Shown here piece by piece: positions 54,838 through 63,211 of a stretch of DNA of 64,000 nucleotides. The translations under genes and the position numbers were made by a program. Within the stretch, counting starts at the first letter, position 1. The number at the start of each line of letters is the position of its first letter. This DNA is from Yersinia proxima (GTDB lineage: Bacteria; Pseudomonadota; Gammaproteobacteria; Enterobacterales; Enterobacteriaceae). The stretch covers positions 1 through 64,000 of the forward strand of contig NZ_CABHYG010000002.1 of NCBI RefSeq assembly GCF_902170785.1, read 5' to 3'. The notes below the pieces were generated by a model, which saw only the letters and a program-made list of their open reading frames with translations, did no database searches and was not told where the DNA came from.

Positions 54838-55158
54838 TTAAGGTTTATTACCTGGTAGATAAGGGAAACTCATCACGTTACTGCCCAACTCGGAAATTCG
54901 GGCGCTGCCCTTTTCAGTTACCGCATCAATGCGAATCACTGAATGAAGAGGAATATAGCTACGGTTAACACCGGAAAATTCGGTCTTCAATTTCTCGGTT
55001 GAAGGGTCAACCAACAAGGTTGATTGGCTATCAAAGACAAAATCAGCAATTTCAATAAACCCAAATAAAGTACTTGGGCCAACCTCACGAACATAAAGCT
55101 GATAATTCTTACCGTTATTTATAAACTGAATGCGATAAAGCAATTGTTCATTGGCCAT
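54838..55158 (-). CDS. DUF1820 family protein
   Basis: This 106-aa soluble protein contains LYRIQFINNGKNYQLYVREV, LFGFIEIADFVFDSQSTLLV and YIPLHSVIRIDAVTEKGSAR, matching the DUF1820 family known from Pseudomonas and other gammaproteobacteria; its function is unknown. E. coli K-12 has no gene at this position between yhhM and yhhN, as far as I recall. The 287-bp gap to yhhN (55159-55445) shows nothing recognisable beyond promoter-like A/T runs. Confidence 0.8.
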   Translation of the reverse strand: MANEQLLYRIQFINNGKNYQLYVREVGPSTLFGFIEIADFVFDSQSTLLVDPSTEKLKTEFSGVNRSYIPLHSVIRIDAVTEKGSARISELGSNVMSFPYLPGNKP

Positions 55159-55445
55159 ATGCTATTGCCTCTATCCCTTAATTTAGCGAACGGAAACCGG
55201 CGTTAACATAACATGTGGGTCAAACAAGACCAAGGCTTCAACCAACGGATCCCTGCGCTAAATCTGATTATGCGCACTGCTACGCATTAAGTGGTACAAA
55301 TCATGCAATTCGCTGTAGTGTTGCTATCACTCTTGTGCTCCATCCCTTACACTTAGTTAATGTATTATCAGAGTTGTTGGCATTACGGATTATCATTACA
55401 ACACAGGTATTTTCACTGAAACCTGTATAGAAAAAAGGATAAATA

Positions 55446-56072
55446 ATGAGCTGGCCATTCCTTGCCGTATTCTTTTCTGGTTGGTTGTTTGTCGATGCAA
55501 CTTACCGAGGCCCACGCTGGCAACGCTGGGTATTCAAACCCGTCACTCTGTTACTGTTGTTGTTACTTGCATGGCAAGCACCTATTCTTGGCCCTGCGGG
55601 CTATCTGATTGTTTTAGGCCTATTGGCAACGCTGGTTGCTGACGCCTTATTGCTGCTACCCAGTGAGCGCTTACTTTATGCTCTGGGTGCATTCTTCCTC
55701 TCTCATTTACTGTATACCATCAGTTTTGCCAGCCAGATGACATTCACCCTATTCTGGCCGCTTCCCTTGGTACTCATTATTGTGGGTGTGTTGCTGTTAG
55801 CCACTATTTGGACCCGGCTGGATGAAATGCGCTGGCCTGTCGTTGCTTTCGTCGGAATGACATTGCTTATGGTATGGATGGCAGGCGAACAATACTTTGC
55901 GCGTAGCACGGACATGAGCTTCTCATTGTTGACCGGGACGGTGCTGTTGTTGATATCCCACAGCATCTGGCTACTGAATCGCTACCGTTTCTCTTTCCGG
56001 GCTTCAGATGCCATCGTCGCTGGATGTTATTTTGTCGGGCATTTCCTGATTGTCAGGTCACTATATTTGTAA
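55446..56072 (+). CDS. yhhN: YhhN/TMEM86-family membrane protein
   Basis: This 208-aa protein has about seven or eight hydrophobic helices, homologous to YhhN and the TMEM86 lysoplasmalogenases. [15 protein letters not shown] and the C-terminal [18 protein letters not shown] hold the Asp residues conserved in the family. Its enzymatic role in bacteria is unproven. It has an AAAGGAT ribosome binding site and is followed by zntA. Confidence 0.88.
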   Translation: MSWPFLAVFFSGWLFVDATYRGPRWQRWVFKPVTLLLLLLLAWQAPILGPAGYLIVLGLLATLVADALLLLPSERLLYALGAFFLSHLLYTISFASQMTFTLFWPLPLVLIIVGVLLLATIWTRLDEMRWPVVAFVGMTLLMVWMAGEQYFARSTDMSFSLLTGTVLLLISHSIWLLNRYRFSFRASDAIVAGCYFVGHFLIVRSLYL

Positions 56073-56240
56073 CTAACCTATTACTGCGCAACATCATTTT
56101 TCGAAGTCTCATTTTACGATAGTAATGCGACTATAGGATTCCAAGGATGGAACCTGAACATTAAACGCGGCATGTACTCCTTTCCGATATACCTTTCTCT
56201 TGGCATCAGTTCTTTTTAGCAATTACTCTCATTCACCCCC

Positions 56241-56272
56241 TTGACTCTGGAGTTAACTCTAAGGTGTAGAGT
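56241..56272 (+). promoter_or_regulatory. ZntR-type promoter/operator of zntA
   Basis: TTGACT and TAGAGT are separated by an over-long 20-bp spacer carrying CTGGAGTTAACTCTAAGG, close to the E. coli zntA promoter. MerR-family regulators such as ZntR untwist such spacers on Zn(II) binding. Confidence 0.85.
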
Positions 56273-56326
56273 GCAACCATACCGGCTAAATCCTGTATAT
56301 CTTTTACATTCTGTCCAGGAGGTAAC

Positions 56327-58657
56327 ATGCATTCACATTCCGAACATCGACACTCAACAGATACACACAATCACTGTGGCTGTGGTCATGATCATGCGAA
56401 AAAACAAACAGGTTGCAGCAGCCAGCCCGCAGCCAATATTAGCTATGACAGCTCGAATTCAGTGAGTGAGCATTCACACCAGGAAGGGGGATGCTGTAGT
56501 CAGAGCAGCCATACCGATGACGGCGATGAGGAAAGCGACAGGCTAGCTAACGCAACACCGGCGGGTAGCCAGCGTTTTAGTTGGCAAGTGAAAGGGATGG
56601 ATTGCCCAAGCTGCGCGCATAAAATTGAAAATGCAGTCAGTAACCTGGTCGGAATTGAAAATGTAAAAGTGCTGTTTGCTACAGAAAAGCTGGTAGTCGA
56701 TGCCCGTTCAGACATTCGTCCCCAAGTTCATCAGGCCGTCATACAGGCAGGGTTCAGTCTGGTCGATACTCAATCCCCTATCGCGGGCAAAAATAGTGAG
56801 TCAGAAACACGCTTTCGCGAATATCTACCAATTGCATTATTAACCACGCTGATGCTCCTTAGTTGGGGAATCTCTTTATTCAGTGTAGAGCTGAGCGAAT
56901 TAGCCTTTACCGTGACCACAATTGTCGGCTTGATTCCGATTGTCACTAAAGCCTGGAAACTTATTCGCTCCGGCACACCATTTGCGATTGAAACCTTGAT
57001 GAGCGTCGCGGCTATTGGCGCGATGTTTATTGGCGCAACCGCTGAAGCAGCAATGGTATTGCTGCTGTTTATGGTCGGCGAGTTACTCGAATCCTATGCA
57101 GCAAACCGCGCACGTCGTGGCGTGACAGCACTAATGGCGTTAGTTCCTGAAGAAGCCTTACTACTCAAGGATGGTGAGCGGCGACAGGTTTCCGTTGCCA
57201 GCTTGCGCCCTGGCGATATCATTGAAGTCTCACCGGGGGGGCGCTTGCCCGCGGATGCTGAATTAATGACTCCATTTGCCAGTTTCGATGAAAGTGCTCT
57301 CACTGGCGAATCTGTTCCTGTTGAACGCATGCAAGGTGAAAAAGTCGCAGCGGGGAGCTTGTCGGTTGATCGCGCGACTGAGATGCGGGTTATCTCTGAG
57401 CCGGGTAATAATGCTATTGATCGCATCCTACAACTCATTGAGTTAGCAGAAGAACGCCGTGCGCCTATTGAGCGCTTTATTGACCGTTTCAGCCGCATTT
57501 ATACCCCTGCCATTATGTTTCTCTCAGCACTGGTGATACTGGTTCCGCCTTTGGCTTTCGCCGAGTCTTGGGAAACCTGGATATACCGTGGCTTGACATT
57601 ACTGTTGATCGGCTGCCCATGCGCATTGGTCATTTCCACTCCGGCAGCCATCACCTCAGCACTGGCTGCAGCAACACGGCGCGGAGCGTTGATTAAAGGT
57701 GGTGCCGCACTTGAGCAGCTTGGCCGCATTCAAACTGTCGCTTTTGATAAAACTGGCACGCTGACTGAGGGTAAGCCACAAGTCACTGATATTTTGCCCG
57801 TTTCCGGTGTGAGTGAAACCCGCCTGTTGTCATTGGCCGCAGCGGTCGAAGCAGGTTCACACCATCCTCTGGCTGTCGCGATCATGCAGCGAGCGCAGCA
57901 AAATACCCCGATGCTGCCACTCGCCGAAGAACGGCGTGCGCTGGCTGGCATTGGCGTTGAAGGCATAGTTAACGGGTTAGTAGTTCGTGTCAGTGCTCCC
58001 AGTAAAATATCGCCAGAGTTATTAACCGCCGAGTGGCTCGCGCAGTTCGATGAACTGGAAAGCAGTGGTAAAACGGCTGTCGCCGTACTGGAAAATGAGA
58101 AATTCATTGGTGTCGTGGCGCTGCGAGACACTTTGCGTACCGATGCCAAACAAGCCATTGATGCCCTGAAAAAGCTGGGGATTCAAGGTGTGATGTTAAC
58201 GGGTGATAACCCTCGTGCAGCGGCGGCCATAGCCGGTGAACTGGGAATTGATTACCGCGCTGGGTTGTTACCGGCTGATAAAGTGCAGGCCGTTATGGCA
58301 CTGAATGCCACACACCCGACAGTGATGGTTGGCGATGGCATTAATGATGCTCCCGCCATGAAAGCAGCTAGCATCGGCATTGCGATGGGCAGCGGTACTG
58401 ATGTGGCCCTGGAAACAGCCGATGCGGCATTGACTCATAATCGGTTGACCGGGCTGGCAGAAATCATTTTGTTATCACGAGCTGCCAACGCCAATATTCG
58501 CCAGAACATTACTATCGCATTAGGGCTAAAAGGTATTTTCCTGGTGACCACATTGCTGGGTTTGACCGGTTTATGGCTAGCCGTATTAGCCGACTCTGGC
58601 GCAACCGCCTTGGTGACAGCAAACGCGCTGAGGTTATTGCGCAAGCGGGATATTTGA
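56327..58657 (+). CDS. zntA: Zn(II)/Cd(II)/Pb(II)-exporting P1B-type ATPase ZntA
   Basis: This 776-aa P-type ATPase has a His/Cys-rich N-terminus (HSHSEHRHSTDTHNHCGCGH), an HMA domain with GMDCPSC (near residue 90), the membrane CPC pair (Cys430, Cys432) in IGCPCALVIS, the phosphorylated Asp474 in DKTGTLTEG, the HP motif SHHPLA and GDGINDAPAM. It exports zinc, cadmium and lead from the cytoplasm. It is about 44 residues longer than E. coli ZntA, mainly in the His-rich tail. A ZntR-type promoter lies upstream and tusA is convergent. Confidence 0.96.
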   Translation: MHSHSEHRHSTDTHNHCGCGHDHAKKQTGCSSQPAANISYDSSNSVSEHSHQEGGCCSQSSHTDDGDEESDRLANATPAGSQRFSWQVKGMDCPSCAHKIENAVSNLVGIENVKVLFATEKLVVDARSDIRPQVHQAVIQAGFSLVDTQSPIAGKNSESETRFREYLPIALLTTLMLLSWGISLFSVELSELAFTVTTIVGLIPIVTKAWKLIRSGTPFAIETLMSVAAIGAMFIGATAEAAMVLLLFMVGELLESYAANRARRGVTALMALVPEEALLLKDGERRQVSVASLRPGDIIEVSPGGRLPADAELMTPFASFDESALTGESVPVERMQGEKVAAGSLSVDRATEMRVISEPGNNAIDRILQLIELAEERRAPIERFIDRFSRIYTPAIMFLSALVILVPPLAFAESWETWIYRGLTLLLIGCPCALVISTPAAITSALAAATRRGALIKGGAALEQLGRIQTVAFDKTGTLTEGKPQVTDILPVSGVSETRLLSLAAAVEAGSHHPLAVAIMQRAQQNTPMLPLAEERRALAGIGVEGIVNGLVVRVSAPSKISPELLTAEWLAQFDELESSGKTAVAVLENEKFIGVVALRDTLRTDAKQAIDALKKLGIQGVMLTGDNPRAAAAIAGELGIDYRAGLLPADKVQAVMALNATHPTVMVGDGINDAPAMKAASIGIAMGSGTDVALETADAALTHNRLTGLAEIILLSRAANANIRQNITIALGLKGIFLVTTLLGLTGLWLAVLADSGATALVTANALRLLRKRDI

Positions 58658-58678
58658 CGACAAGGGCAAAGCGGCTTT

Positions 58679-58933
58679 CTACTCCGCTTTTGTCCCTTTT
58701 TTGACCAGATAGCGGTAAGGCGTCTGCCCGGTATCTTGTGCCAGCAACTGATGGTCCATAAAGCGGCAAAAACCGGGAATGTCACGGGTTGTGGCGGGAT
58801 CGTCAGCAATAATAAGCAGAGTTTGACCGTCCTCCATATGCCGGACGGTTTTACGCACCATCATCACTGGCTCGGGGCAGCGCAAACCTAGTGCATCAAG
58901 TGTTTTATCCGGATTGGCAAAAATATCGGTCAT
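58679..58933 (-). CDS. tusA: Sulfurtransferase TusA
   Basis: This 84-aa protein with the SirA/TusA fold relays sulfur from IscS to TusBCD for tRNA 2-thiouridine synthesis. The active Cys is in [20 protein letters not shown], and [20 protein letters not shown] is conserved. It lies between zntA and yhhQ, as in E. coli. Confidence 0.95.
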   Translation of the reverse strand: MTDIFANPDKTLDALGLRCPEPVMMVRKTVRHMEDGQTLLIIADDPATTRDIPGFCRFMDHQLLAQDTGQTPYRYLVKKGTKAE

Positions 58934-59052
58934 TGCGGTTCTCTTGTATGTCAGTCAACAGGCTAATAGCAAAAATGTAAGCAGGCTTACGAAGCGAGAT
59001 AGTTTACTCCGCCGGTTTTTAGGTGCAAGTAGCACGATCGCTTGCGTGAAAA

Positions 59053-59068
59053 GGCCATCGTTTGCGCT
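59053..59068 (+). promoter_or_regulatory. PurR-like operator upstream of yhhQ
   Basis: AGGCCATCGTTTGCGC matches the PurR palindrome ACGCAAACGTTTGCGT at 12 of 16 positions, including the full right half. An inverted half-site GCGCAAACG lies at 59092-59100, overlapping the promoter. Confidence 0.5.
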
Positions 59069-59080
59069 AAAATTAACCAT

Positions 59081-59107
59081 TGCATTCGTTGCGCAAACGC
59101 GTATTAT
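59081..59107 (+). promoter_or_regulatory. Candidate promoter of yhhQ
   Basis: TTGCAT and TATTAT are separated by 15 bp, about 35 bp before the riboswitch-like leader. The spacing is short, so confidence is moderate. Confidence 0.5.
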
Positions 59108-59140
59108 GCCGCGCGTCGCAGAAATTGCGGCACATTATGT

Positions 59141-59171
59141 TTGGGTTCCCTCACCCCAATAACCAAAAAGG
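59141..59171 (+). ncRNA. preQ1-I riboswitch-like leader of yhhQ
   Basis: P1 is TTGGG (59141-59145) paired with CCCAA (59155-59159). The loop reads TTC-CCT-C-AC, so CCT (59149-59151) can pair with AGG (59169-59171) after an A-rich tail (AACCAAAAAGG), forming the H-type pseudoknot of preQ1-I aptamers, with C59152 in the ligand-pairing position. AGG is the ribosome binding site, 8 nt before the yhhQ ATG, so ligand binding would block translation. Confidence 0.75.
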
Positions 59172-59179
59172 TCACATTT

Positions 59180-59860
59180 ATGTTTTCGTTTACTGCCCAA
59201 CAGCGGATGACCGCTTTGGTATGGCTGTCGCTATTCCATATTGTCATCATCACCTCCAGCAACTATCTGGTGCAATTACCGATATCTATCTTCGGTTTTC
59301 ACACTACGTGGGGGGCGTTTACCTTTCCGTTTATCTTTTTAGCTACCGACCTGACCGTGCGGATTTTTGGTGCTCCCTTGGCGCGCCGGATTATTCTGTC
59401 CGTCATGGTGCCTGCTTTACTTATTTCGTATCTGATTTCAGCCCTGTTCTATCAGGGAAGCTGGCAAGGGTTCCCGGCATTAACCAGTTTTAACCTATTT
59501 GTTGCGCGCATCGCCGCTGCCAGCTTTATGGCCTATGTACTGGGTCAAATTCTTGATGTTCAAGTATTTAACCGCCTTCGTCAGCGCAGTGCATGGTGGG
59601 TTGCCCCAACCGCCGCCATGTTCTTTGGCAATATCAGCGACACTATGGCGTTCTTCTTTATTGCTTTCTATCGCAGTACAGATCCTTTTATGGCGGCAAA
59701 CTGGGTGGAAATCGCCCTGGTAGATTATAGCTTCAAGCTACTGATTTGCATGTTATTCTTCTTACCTGCTTATGGTGTAATGCTCAATGTATTACTGAAA
59801 TACTTCGCCCGGAAGACCGAGCAACAAACGCTAATACAGGTGAACACCGCTGAACAATAG
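59180..59860 (+). CDS. yhhQ: Queuosine precursor (preQ0/preQ1) transporter YhhQ
   Basis: This 226-aa inner-membrane protein of the QueT/YhhQ family (COG1738) has about six helices. LVQLPISIFGFHTTWGAFTF, PFIFLATDLTVRIFG, ARIAAASFMAYVLGQILDV and FFGNISDTMAFFFIAFY match E. coli YhhQ, which imports 7-deazapurine queuosine precursors. I chose the ATG at 59180; a frame from 59042 would run through the riboswitch and promoter. Control by a preQ1-I-like leader fits the transported substrate. Confidence 0.93.
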   Translation: MFSFTAQQRMTALVWLSLFHIVIITSSNYLVQLPISIFGFHTTWGAFTFPFIFLATDLTVRIFGAPLARRIILSVMVPALLISYLISALFYQGSWQGFPALTSFNLFVARIAAASFMAYVLGQILDVQVFNRLRQRSAWWVAPTAAMFFGNISDTMAFFFIAFYRSTDPFMAANWVEIALVDYSFKLLICMLFFLPAYGVMLNVLLKYFARKTEQQTLIQVNTAEQ

Positions 59861-59920
59861 ATTGCTTTTGGCGTCTGAATAAGGTGCGATAATGCTATTC
59901 ATCATTGATAAGGGATTCCC

Positions 59921-60445
59921 ATGCATAAAATAACCAAGTTTCTTGCTGTTGGCCTGCTGGTTGTAGGATTAAGTGCCTGCGATAGCGGCAGCGATAACAA
60001 TGTGGGCCAGCCAGTCAGCTTGTTGGAAGGTAAAGTCGCATTTAGTTTGCCAGCAGATTTATCTGACCAAAGCGGGAAAATGGGTAGTCAGGCTAACAAC
60101 ATGCACGTTTATGCCAACAAAACTGGCGATAAAGCGGTTATTGTGATTTTAGGTGATGATACCAACGAGGCTTTGAATGTGTTGACTGATCGCCTGGCCG
60201 AGCAGCAGCGTGCCCGCGATGCCAATCTACAAGTCGTGACAAATAAAGCGATTAAGATCGATGGGCATCCTTTCCAGCAATTGGATAGCATTATTACCAG
60301 CGGTGGTCAAAAAGCCTATTCATCCGTGTTGATGGGTCAAGTTGATAACCATTTGATGACAATACAAATTACTCTGCCAGCCGACAATCAGCAGCAAGCA
60401 CAAACAGAAGCTGAATCTATTATCAGTACCTTGAAGCTGAAATAG
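59921..60445 (+). CDS. dcrB: Lipoprotein DcrB
   Basis: This 174-aa protein has a lipoprotein signal ([20 protein letters not shown], lipobox LSAC, lipidated Cys20). The mature domain has [50 protein letters not shown] and [20 protein letters not shown], as in E. coli DcrB, which is needed for phage C1/C6 adsorption and linked to lipoprotein maturation. It is the last gene of the rsmD-dcrB block. Confidence 0.93.
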   Translation: MHKITKFLAVGLLVVGLSACDSGSDNNVGQPVSLLEGKVAFSLPADLSDQSGKMGSQANNMHVYANKTGDKAVIVILGDDTNEALNVLTDRLAEQQRARDANLQVVTNKAIKIDGHPFQQLDSIITSGGQKAYSSVLMGQVDNHLMTIQITLPADNQQQAQTEAESIISTLKLK

Positions 60446-60449
60446 AATT

Positions 60450-60482
60450 CCTTGAAGGAGGTTATTGGTAACCCCTTCAAGG
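60450..60482. terminator. Long hairpin after dcrB
   Basis: CCTTGAAGG-(A)-GGTTA pairs with TAACC-CCTTCAAGG (14 pairs, one bulge, loop TTGG), 4 bp after the dcrB stop. There is no T tract on either side. It probably acts as a terminator or 3' protection between convergent dcrB and glpC. Confidence 0.65.
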
Positions 60483-60493
60483 ACCAAAGAAAA

Positions 60494-60688
60494 TCCACAA
60501 AGTCATTGGAACCACAGGTAGGCAGCCAGCAAACAACAAATCGGTCGGGAACCGATTTGAACAGCATTTATGCTAGCCCGTAGGGTGAGCCTCAAGGATG
60601 AGGCTCATTAATCCCGATGAGCTGACATCAGTCAGTGATTCGGGTGAGTGCGCGCAGCTAACACCCCTGTGGCTTCAAGGACGAAGGG
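60494..60688 (+). repeat. ERIC element with internal insertion, overlapping glpC 3' end
   Basis: The left end (CACAAAGTCATTGGAACC, CAGGTAGGCAGCCAGC), core (CCCGATGAGCTGACATCAG, GTGATTCGGGTGAGTGCGCG) and right end (CAGCTAACACCCCTGTGGC, TTCAAGGACGAAGG) are ERIC. A block of about 79 bp from about 60534 to 60612 interrupts it and is homologous to the block in the udp-leader ERIC. The right end contains the glpC stop. Confidence 0.85.
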
Positions 60689-61940
60689 GATTTAGTGCTT
60701 GTGCCAATAAGGTAATCGGATGCTCGCACTTCTTGCTGGTCGACATTTCTATCTGCCATTTACAGGTTTCGCAGTCGGTAATCACCAAATCAACACCACT
60801 TTCTTCGATTTGTTGGAATAACGATGCGCCAATCCCTTGTGATGTTGCGTAGTTCTCTGATTTAAAACCATATGTACCGGCAATCCCACAACATTGGGAG
60901 TCCAATACCACCAGCTCAATACCCGGAATGCGCTGTAATAACGCCAGGGTATAAGCCGTCCAGCCCATTTTTTCCATATGGCAAGGTGTGTGATAGGCAA
61001 TGCGCAGCGGTTTATTTTGATTTGAGAGCAACGGTTTTAACGGCAATTCGCGCCCTTGATCCAATAATCGGTAAAGGTAGCGAGTCGCCAGTTCCACTCT
61101 ATCGCGCACCGGTGCGGTATCGACATCCAGCAAGTGTGGATATTCATCGCGCAAGGTAAAAGTACAGCTTGATGAGGTGGCGACCACCGGAATATCCCGA
61201 TCAATCACAGCATCAGTCAGGGACTCCAGATTCACCTGCGCCTGTTTTTTCGCCTGTTCGATAAATCCATTCGCAATCAGCGGTACACCGCAGCATTTCT
61301 CGCGTTTAAGTAATTGAACGCCGATATTCATCGCATTGAATACACTGACTAAATCTTTGCCCAATTGCGGATGGTTGTAGTTAACAAAACAACCATGGAA
61401 AAACGCCACCTGCTCGGCATATTGCTGCTGTTTCTCAGCTTGCTTGTGATACCAGCGGCGGAATGTGCCAAACGAGTATTTGGGTAACTCGCGTCGATGG
61501 TCAATTTTCAGCGCTTTATCCAGCAAGACCCGCACCGGCTTTAAACCCGTGACCGCATTGATGACCGGAGCAAATGGTGTTGAGAGGGTTCCCATGAGAT
61601 CGGTATGACTGAGGATAGCATCGCGCAGCTTAGGCTTATTGCTGCTGTAACTGGCTTTCGCACGCTGGATGATGTCGCCAATTTTGACATCTGACGGGCA
61701 GGCCACTTCGCAACGTTTACAGTTAGTACAATACTTCAGTGCGTCATCATATAATGCCGGATCTTTTAGGCGCAGCCGCTCGCCATCAGGGCCAGCCTGT
61801 TTTGGCCCCGGATAAAGTGGGTTAACTTTCGCCACCGGGCAATAAGTGGTGCATACCGTGCATTTGATACAACTTTCAAAACTCTTATCCCGTGCCAAAT
61901 GTGTATCCTGAGTGTCTTCGTGCTGTGGTAACCACGTCAT
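60675..61940 (-). CDS. glpC: Anaerobic glycerol-3-phosphate dehydrogenase subunit C
   Basis: This 421-aa iron-sulfur membrane-anchor subunit passes electrons from GlpAB to menaquinone. Two 4Fe-4S clusters are marked by CIKCTVCTTYCPVAK and CTNCKRCEVACPSD. Two CCG-type repeats follow (KREKCCGVPLIANGF and DSQCCGIAGTYGFK), and the C-terminus has CETCKWQIEMSTSKKCEHPI. The last residues LRP and the stop come from an ERIC element. The ATG overlaps the glpB stop (ATGA) with GGAGGTGAC upstream. Confidence 0.95.
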   Translation of the reverse strand: MTWLPQHEDTQDTHLARDKSFESCIKCTVCTTYCPVAKVNPLYPGPKQAGPDGERLRLKDPALYDDALKYCTNCKRCEVACPSDVKIGDIIQRAKASYSSNKPKLRDAILSHTDLMGTLSTPFAPVINAVTGLKPVRVLLDKALKIDHRRELPKYSFGTFRRWYHKQAEKQQQYAEQVAFFHGCFVNYNHPQLGKDLVSVFNAMNIGVQLLKREKCCGVPLIANGFIEQAKKQAQVNLESLTDAVIDRDIPVVATSSSCTFTLRDEYPHLLDVDTAPVRDRVELATRYLYRLLDQGRELPLKPLLSNQNKPLRIAYHTPCHMEKMGWTAYTLALLQRIPGIELVVLDSQCCGIAGTYGFKSENYATSQGIGASLFQQIEESGVDLVITDCETCKWQIEMSTSKKCEHPITLLAQALNPLRP

Positions 61941-63211
61941 AATGTCACCTCCATAGCGCTGACAATCTGCTCTGCCACAAACAAGGCACTGGTGAGAGAA
62001 ACGCCTGCGCCACAGCCCTGTTGCAGCGGATCGTATCCTCCGAGCACCGCGCCAATAACATGCAGGTTATCCAGTGCTACTCCCCCGCGCAGCGCCCGTA
62101 GCCGGTTATCGGTGTTGACGCCAAATTGCAGATAAGGTTGCGGCGCAAACATATTGCTGTTGCTCCAATCTGCCCGGTTGGGTAGCGATAAAATATCCAG
62201 ATCCAGTATTGGCTCATAGACATGCTCAAAGGTTGCTACCAGCCCATTACTGAAGAAACTGCCACTCGCCAGCACCATCTGAGCCGCACGCAGTGGAATA
62301 TCACCATGATTACGGCTATACAGTCCGGTAATTCGGTTCCCCACCAGTTCGGCACGCAATACCGCATCACCCGGCATGACAATGCCGCCTAATTGCTGGA
62401 AACGGTGGCGTAGAGCTTGATGTAAGCGCATGCCGAGTAATGACGGCGGCAGTGTGGGCAACAATTGAATCGGTTTACCTACCGCTGCGCGTAGTGCGTC
62501 CAATGGCGCGGATTCATCCAGCCCGATGCACGCTGGCAGTAAAATCATTTCTGCGGTAGATGACAAACGAGCCAGCTCATCGGCCAGCGGTTGCAAGTTT
62601 TCGGGTAAGTCCAATACACGCGCAATATTCACCGCGCGGAATTCGCTAGGGTTATCGCGTAAACGGTCCAGCGCCGGCAAATGCAGATAGTCCGCAGTGA
62701 CTTCAACCCCCTGTTCCTGCAAGGCACTGGCGACCATCTGCGGCTGAAAATCGAGGAATCCTTCAATACCAATCACTGCCACTTTTTGCCAGGGTAACGG
62801 GCCTTCTAATGGCGCAACCGGAATATCCGCAGGGCTGAGCCATGTAGGTCGACAGTTGCCCAGCGGTGTCAGGCGCAAGTGATTTTTGACCGCACTGCCA
62901 ACCAGATTCAGGCCGCAGCGGCTTAGCAGAGACTCGGCTTGTTGGGCCAACTCACCCACCTGACCTGTTTGCCCCATTTTGCTGTAAGGGTGCTCCGGCG
63001 CTAACTCCGCCAACGTTTCAAGTGCTGAGAGTGGCTGGCTGACCGCCTGCCCATTAGGTAATTTCGCCAATAGATCCAAAGAGCCAGAGGAGAAATGCAA
63101 TGCATTTTGACCGGCGCTGACAATCGCGCAATATTTACCTTGTTCGGCGAGGCGGATACCGCACACCAGCCCAGCTAATCCACCACCGATGATAATCACA
63201 TCAAATTTCAT
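61937..63211 (-). CDS. glpB: Anaerobic glycerol-3-phosphate dehydrogenase subunit B
   Basis: This 424-aa flavoprotein subunit has the N-terminal dinucleotide-binding MKFDVIIIGGGLAGLVCGIR, then NALHFSSGSLDLL, EFRAVNIARVLD, LLPTLPPSLLGMRLHQAL and the C-terminal GAVLGGYDPLQQGCGAGVSL. The ATG at 63211 is chosen because it starts at the Rossmann strand; an upstream ATG at 63310 would overlap glpA by over 100 bp. It overlaps glpA by 11 bp and glpC by 4 bp. Confidence 0.95.
   Translation of the reverse strand: MKFDVIIIGGGLAGLVCGIRLAEQGKYCAIVSAGQNALHFSSGSLDLLAKLPNGQAVSQPLSALETLAELAPEHPYSKMGQTGQVGELAQQAESLLSRCGLNLVGSAVKNHLRLTPLGNCRPTWLSPADIPVAPLEGPLPWQKVAVIGIEGFLDFQPQMVASALQEQGVEVTADYLHLPALDRLRDNPSEFRAVNIARVLDLPENLQPLADELARLSSTAEMILLPACIGLDESAPLDALRAAVGKPIQLLPTLPPSLLGMRLHQALRHRFQQLGGIVMPGDAVLRAELVGNRITGLYSRNHGDIPLRAAQMVLASGSFFSNGLVATFEHVYEPILDLDILSLPNRADWSNSNMFAPQPYLQFGVNTDNRLRALRGGVALDNLHVIGAVLGGYDPLQQGCGAGVSLTSALFVAEQIVSAMEVTL

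Noticed and set aside
57235-57241. G7 tract in zntA as a possible phase-variation site
   Set aside because: It encodes conserved SPGGRLPAD in a housekeeping ATPase and is only seven bases, so a chance codon run is likelier.
59042-59179. N-terminal extension of YhhQ by 46 residues
   Set aside because: It would translate the promoter, PurR-like dyad and riboswitch region; the conserved protein begins at 59180.
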